From: Xylaria sp. FL1777
Lineage: Eukaryota > Ascomycota > Sordariomycetes > Xylariales > Xylariaceae
Assembly (NCBI GenBank): GCA_022578965.1
Contig: MU400511.1
Span: 124,001 to 188,000, forward strand
Length of the DNA: 64,000 bases
Reading direction: 5' to 3'
In this document: positions 60,275 through 64,000 of the stretch, piece after piece
Position numbering within the stretch: position 1 is the stretch's first letter
Layout of the letters: each line of letters begins with the position of its first letter
Made by a program: the position numbers and the translations under genes
The notes under the pieces: generated by a model
Seen by the model: only the letters and a program-made list of their open reading frames with translations
Databases searched by the model: none
What the model was told of the DNA's origin: nothing

Positions 60275-62218
60275 CTAGAGCTCATCTGACCGACCCCTTG
60301 TACTCGGTGCTGATAAGACTCTGAAAATAGGATACTCGTCGCCCGTCTGGACAGGGACGAGATTAAACCGAACATACGAATCAATATTCTCAGGCTCGAG
60401 CGTGACAAAAGCTAGCGCTGCATTTTTCTGCCTTGTGCTTATGAGAAAGCTTCCGATAGGGAGTCGCACCTCTCTTTGGTACGGTTCGGTGGTTACTGTG
60501 ACTTGAATTGCGCCTTCGTAATACGCTCCTGCTGGAGACGCCGATGTGATTTTCAGCGCTTCAACAATTCCGCGATATTCATAGTCGAGAGTCTCGACAA
60601 TAACCCCAGACTCTTGAAGACGAATGGCCAGGTCTGACCACGTTCGCGGAATCAGGTAGGCTTCCGGACGTGTTCGGGTCAAATTTGCCGTCGTTGGCGT
60701 CGTGCTGAGCCAATTGACAGGGAGCTGTACCAGACTACCATTTGTCACATCGATGAATGAAACAGAGCGATTCATGGCGTTCTGGTAATCGGTGACGATA
60801 ATGTTATCATCGCTGGCGATAAACTTCTCGATCGCGTTTTCAACCTACATGAGATAAGCTGGCCGTCATTTATTATTTCAATCAATTCAATCAGATGAAT
60901 ACTCACGGTAGAATATACCTCATCGAAATTGTCGAGAGCAATATCGAGGATGGCAGATACCATAGTAAGCGCAGTCGATACACGTCGCTGGAAGTGTTGG
61001 TCTGCGAGACGGATGCCACGGACTTCGTTAAGAATGGCTATTGACTGCATCAAGCCACTATGCTCGCTGGAGTCAGCAATTACTCTTTTGCGTAAGTATT
61101 ATGCCCCTGATGCATGCTCCCGAGACATGTTGGGAGTCATCAGGTTACTAGAAAGGGAAGAAAATGACTCCAGCGTGCACATACTAGCTGTTACGCCCGG
61201 CTTTAGCATCACTTCCAGCCTCTGCGAGTGTGACTCCGGGATCCTCTCCGAACGATGCTGTGAAATAGGACTCCCATCGGAAACCAGCAGCTTCAAGTCG
61301 TTTCGCAATACCGGACGCAAAAAGGGCCTCGGAGATATTCCGAATGTCCTCATGAGTATTGAGGTTCTTGCCAGGCGCGATTAGTGCATCCACTACAGGA
61401 ATGTCAATTAGCCGGTGATGCAGCAGCGGCGACATTTAGAATATCCGTACTCCCATGCTTGTAGTGGCCGTCTGTGAGACGAGTACCGGTAAACTCGTGC
61501 ATATCAACAGTAATATGAGGCGAGAATGAGCTCAAAAGCTGCTTGATCTCACGAGACTGATGCCGAGCAAGCTTGGTATGCTCGCGGTTTGGGTCAAGAT
61601 TAGAGGCAAGATCACGTTGGAAATACGACACGCCATCGGGGTTATAGCGAGGAAATAGCATTATGTCCATTTTCTCGAGGAGCGATGTTGTCCAGGTCGC
61701 ATTTGCGTCTAGCTTCCCAAGGAGAGCTAGTACGGCCTGATCACCAGCTGGCTCATTGCCGTGGACACCTCCTTGGATCCAAACCCGTAGCTTTTTGGTG
61801 TTTTCATCGCTCGATTCCTGCGAGTCTTTCGATAGATATACATACGGGAATGAACGGCCTTCTTCAGAAGTGAAATTGGCTACGTGGTAGCTAACCCAGT
61901 TGTTCTTGTCAGATATTGATCGCAGGAAATCGTCTAGCTATATCAGTAAGTCGATATCTCAAAAGCCATGAAATTGGTTCATGTACCGAGCGTCGCATCA
62001 TCTGTTGGACCATCTGTGCCATTTCCGAAGCCGGTGAGCACACCTTCCGGAGCCAGAAAGGCTGGAGAGAGCAGCACTTCATCAGTATCGGGGAAATGAG
62101 CGGCAACAACATCCTCGTCTTTCTCTACAGGAGCGTGGTTTTCTCCATATTGACTTGCATTGACGTGCGGCAGCCAGACATGCAGAAATGCTACTCGGAC
62201 GAGGGTTCGAAGCGTCAT
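60275..62218 (-). CDS. Secreted M14 zinc carboxypeptidase
   Basis: Metallo-carboxypeptidase that should remove C-terminal residues outside the cell or in the vacuole. Five exons: 62218-61987, 61933-61451, 61392-61185, 61057-60907, 60844-60275, total 547 residues in one frame. The N-terminus ([22 protein letters not shown]) looks like a signal peptide. Zinc ligands fit HGNE (His135, Glu138) and DMHEF (His223). Substrate-binding residues fit RYNPDG (173-178) and NLDPNR (189-194). A later [12 protein letters not shown] and the NEVRGI stretch fit the end of the catalytic domain. About 220 further residues form a C-terminal domain. The 58-nt intron 61393-61450 removes an apparent frameshift and gives [16 protein letters not shown]. 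No damage seen. Confidence 0.85.
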
Positions 62219-62759
62219 GATGATAAATTATGCACAGCTGTACGAGTTGGATAGTTCGATTGGCCGTGCTTAAAGGAACTAACTTCATACCCGTGGCTTG
62301 GAAACATAGGTATTTACAACAGCGTGTGGCGGTGTTATACCGAGCGCTATTCACCTACCTAGGTATCTATATTTTTCTTTTTTGGGGGGTTTAATCACGT
62401 TTTGGCTTCGAAACAGCGCTGTGGTGGTAGTTCTAGCGATCCTGGCGATCCTAAGTTATAGTAGTATTATCTTATGGTATATGCATAGGTACCTTAGGTA
62501 GTTTGTCGGATTGGTTACAGTGAAACTCACTGTAATCGATATACCGGTACTTAGAACTCATCCCAGGTCACGTCCATGGACGCTTGCGAGATTCGGAGCC
62601 ACTAAATTATAGGCACTGGGTATCCTTTTTTTTTTTTGGACTAAGGCCGACTCGGACCGGCTCCGATCGCCACCCGACATCGTACAATAGATTACCTTCC
62701 TAATCACTCCATCCTTATTATTCGATTACCAAATCAATCTAAATTGCAGTGACGGCAAA
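62219..62759. promoter_or_regulatory. Divergent intergenic region
   Basis: Lies between the carboxypeptidase gene (minus) and the reductase gene (plus), so it should carry both promoters. It holds TACCTAGGTA-type microrepeats (about 62353-62369 and 62487-62501), a T-run at 62628-62638 and a small palindrome CAGTGAAACTCACTG (62518-62532). No transcription-factor site can be named with confidence. Confidence 0.45.
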
Positions 62760-64000
62760 ATGTCGCTGACAAGTGCATCGCCGGCAGATGCGGCGAGGGA
62801 AGCCAAGAGCGCATCCCATGTCCTAGCGACTCTCCCTGCGGCGGCGAGAAATGATGCACTGTCGGCCATCCACGCAGCGCTCTCAGAGGCGAAGGACGAC
62901 ATCCTTGCCGCCAATGCCCGAGATCTTGAGGCTGCGCGTCGCGCTGCTGAGAATGGCCAGCTGAGTCAGAGCTTGGTGGCAAGGTTGGATCTGGGGAAGA
63001 AGGGCAAGTGGGAGGACATGTTGAAGGGAATTCTAGATGTGCGCGAGCTTGAGGACCCGGGTGCGTCTGTTTCTGCTTGCGCCGGGCATATAGTATGGAT
63101 TAATATCGCGAGCTAACTCCTACCCAGTTGGTAGAGTAACTTTGAGGACGAAGCTTGATGATGGCTTGGAATTGACGCGGGTTACGTGTCCGATCGGTGT
63201 GCTGCTTATCATCTTCGAAGCCCGCCCCGAGGTCATTGCCAACATCGCATCTCTTGCCGTAAAGTCAGGCAATGCTGCAATTCTAAAAGGTAAAAAAAAA
63301 ACATGCACTTTTCATTGCACCTACTAGTCATTGACCTTTGAATAGGAGGCAAGGAGTCGACTGAGTCTTTTGTCGCCATCTCTAAAGTCATATCTGCAGC
63401 ACTAGAAAAGTCTCAGGTTCCTAACAGCGCCATCCAGCTAGTCACTACAAGGGATGTGATCCCTCAACTACTGGATCTGGACCAATTTATTGACCTCGTT
63501 ATCCCGCGAGGGTCGAATGAACTAGTTCGCTATATTAAAACTAATACCAGGATCCCCGTGCTAGGTCACGCGGACGGTCTGTGCTCGATATTCCTCGAGC
63601 AGTCCGCAGACCCCAAGATGGCCGCTGAAGTCATCGTTGACTCTAAGACGAGCTACCCGGCCGCATGCAACAGCTTGGAAACCCTGCTTATTGAGCAATC
63701 TGCGATTGAAACCCACCTTTCATCCGTAGCGGACGCCTTGATAGCGAAGGGGGTAGTGCTCCGTTGCGACAAGGTGACGAAAGAATTTCTCACCAGCAAG
63801 CTATCGCCAGAGTCGTCGTCCAAACTAGAAGACGCGACAGACGCAGACTTCGACACAGAATTTCTTAGCCTGACGCTAGCGGTGAAAGCTGTAGCGGACA
63901 CGGACGAGGCAATCGCACACATCAATACCCACGGCTCCAAGCATACGGACGCGATCCTGACGTCATCGCCCGAGCTCGCCGAGAAATTCATGTCGGGCGT
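62760..64000 (+). CDS. PRO2: Gamma-glutamyl phosphate reductase (proline synthesis), 3' end outside the window
   Basis: Second step of proline synthesis: NADPH-dependent reduction of gamma-glutamyl phosphate to glutamate semialdehyde in the cytosol. Exons 62760-63060, 63128-63289 and 63346 to beyond 64000 (GT..AG introns of 67 and 56 bp) give 372 complete codons of an expected 430-460. Seen: the N-terminal helical part ([15 protein letters not shown]), [16 protein letters not shown] at the nucleotide-binding fold, [14 protein letters not shown] across the second splice, [14 protein letters not shown], and the catalytic Cys262 in [13 protein letters not shown]. The ALDH-like fold and motif order are complete as far as the window goes. 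The gene is named for yeast PRO2; bacterial homologues are ProA. Confidence 0.93.

Noticed and set aside
61393..61450. Apparent frameshift in the carboxypeptidase gene
   Set aside because: A 58-nt intron with GT donor, TAATTGAC-like branch site and TAG acceptor restores the frame and a normal M14 sequence, so the gene is intact.
1..64000. CRISPR arrays and tandem satellites
   Set aside because: No regularly spaced repeats were seen. Repeats found are LTRs, TIRs and short AT runs.

Overview
The window is nuclear DNA of a filamentous ascomycete (Pezizomycotina, most likely a Sordariomycete). The genes are split by short introns (about 50-130 bp with GT..AG ends), the gene regions have balanced base composition, and a 48.6-kb block in the middle is almost pure A+T, as expected of a repeat-induced point mutation (RIP) island.

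Left arm (1-9388): a 431-bp MITE-like element with 46-bp inverted ends; the mitochondrial ketol-acid reductoisomerase gene (ILV5 type, five exons); a PLP-dependent serine/threonine dehydratase gene (two exons); a poorly folding tRNA-like element; an MFS drug:H+ antiporter-type transporter gene (minus strand, one intron); and a decayed gene of unknown function next to the island.

Island (9389-57982): no intact gene. LTR pairs, target duplications and reading frames rejoined across insertions show a nest of Ty3/Gypsy elements. Element D (193-bp LTRs, 5-bp TSD, about 8.6 kb after subtraction) was hit twice by a long element B (about 15 kb, 304-305-bp LTRs, 4-bp TSDs), in opposite orientations: B1 inside the D reverse transcriptase and B2 inside the D RNase H/integrase junction. 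Element A (7.7 kb, 516-bp LTRs, 5-bp TSD) then inserted into one LTR of B1. D itself sits in an older AT-rich sequence of about 2.2 kb. A perfect 21-bp direct repeat marks both island borders. Surviving C residues in a sampled stretch lie almost only after purines, and the outer edges of each element are less mutated than the inner LTR copies.

Right arm (57983-64000): a gene for a cysteine-rich single-pass membrane protein (minus strand), a secreted M14 zinc carboxypeptidase gene (minus, five exons), and the start of the gamma-glutamyl phosphate reductase gene of proline synthesis (plus, cut by the window end). The gene arms are ordinary metabolism and transport with no operon-like logic. The interesting biology is the layered island: a 15-kb retroelement family with an unexplained long coding region downstream of integrase, the 21-bp border repeats, and the mutation footprint.
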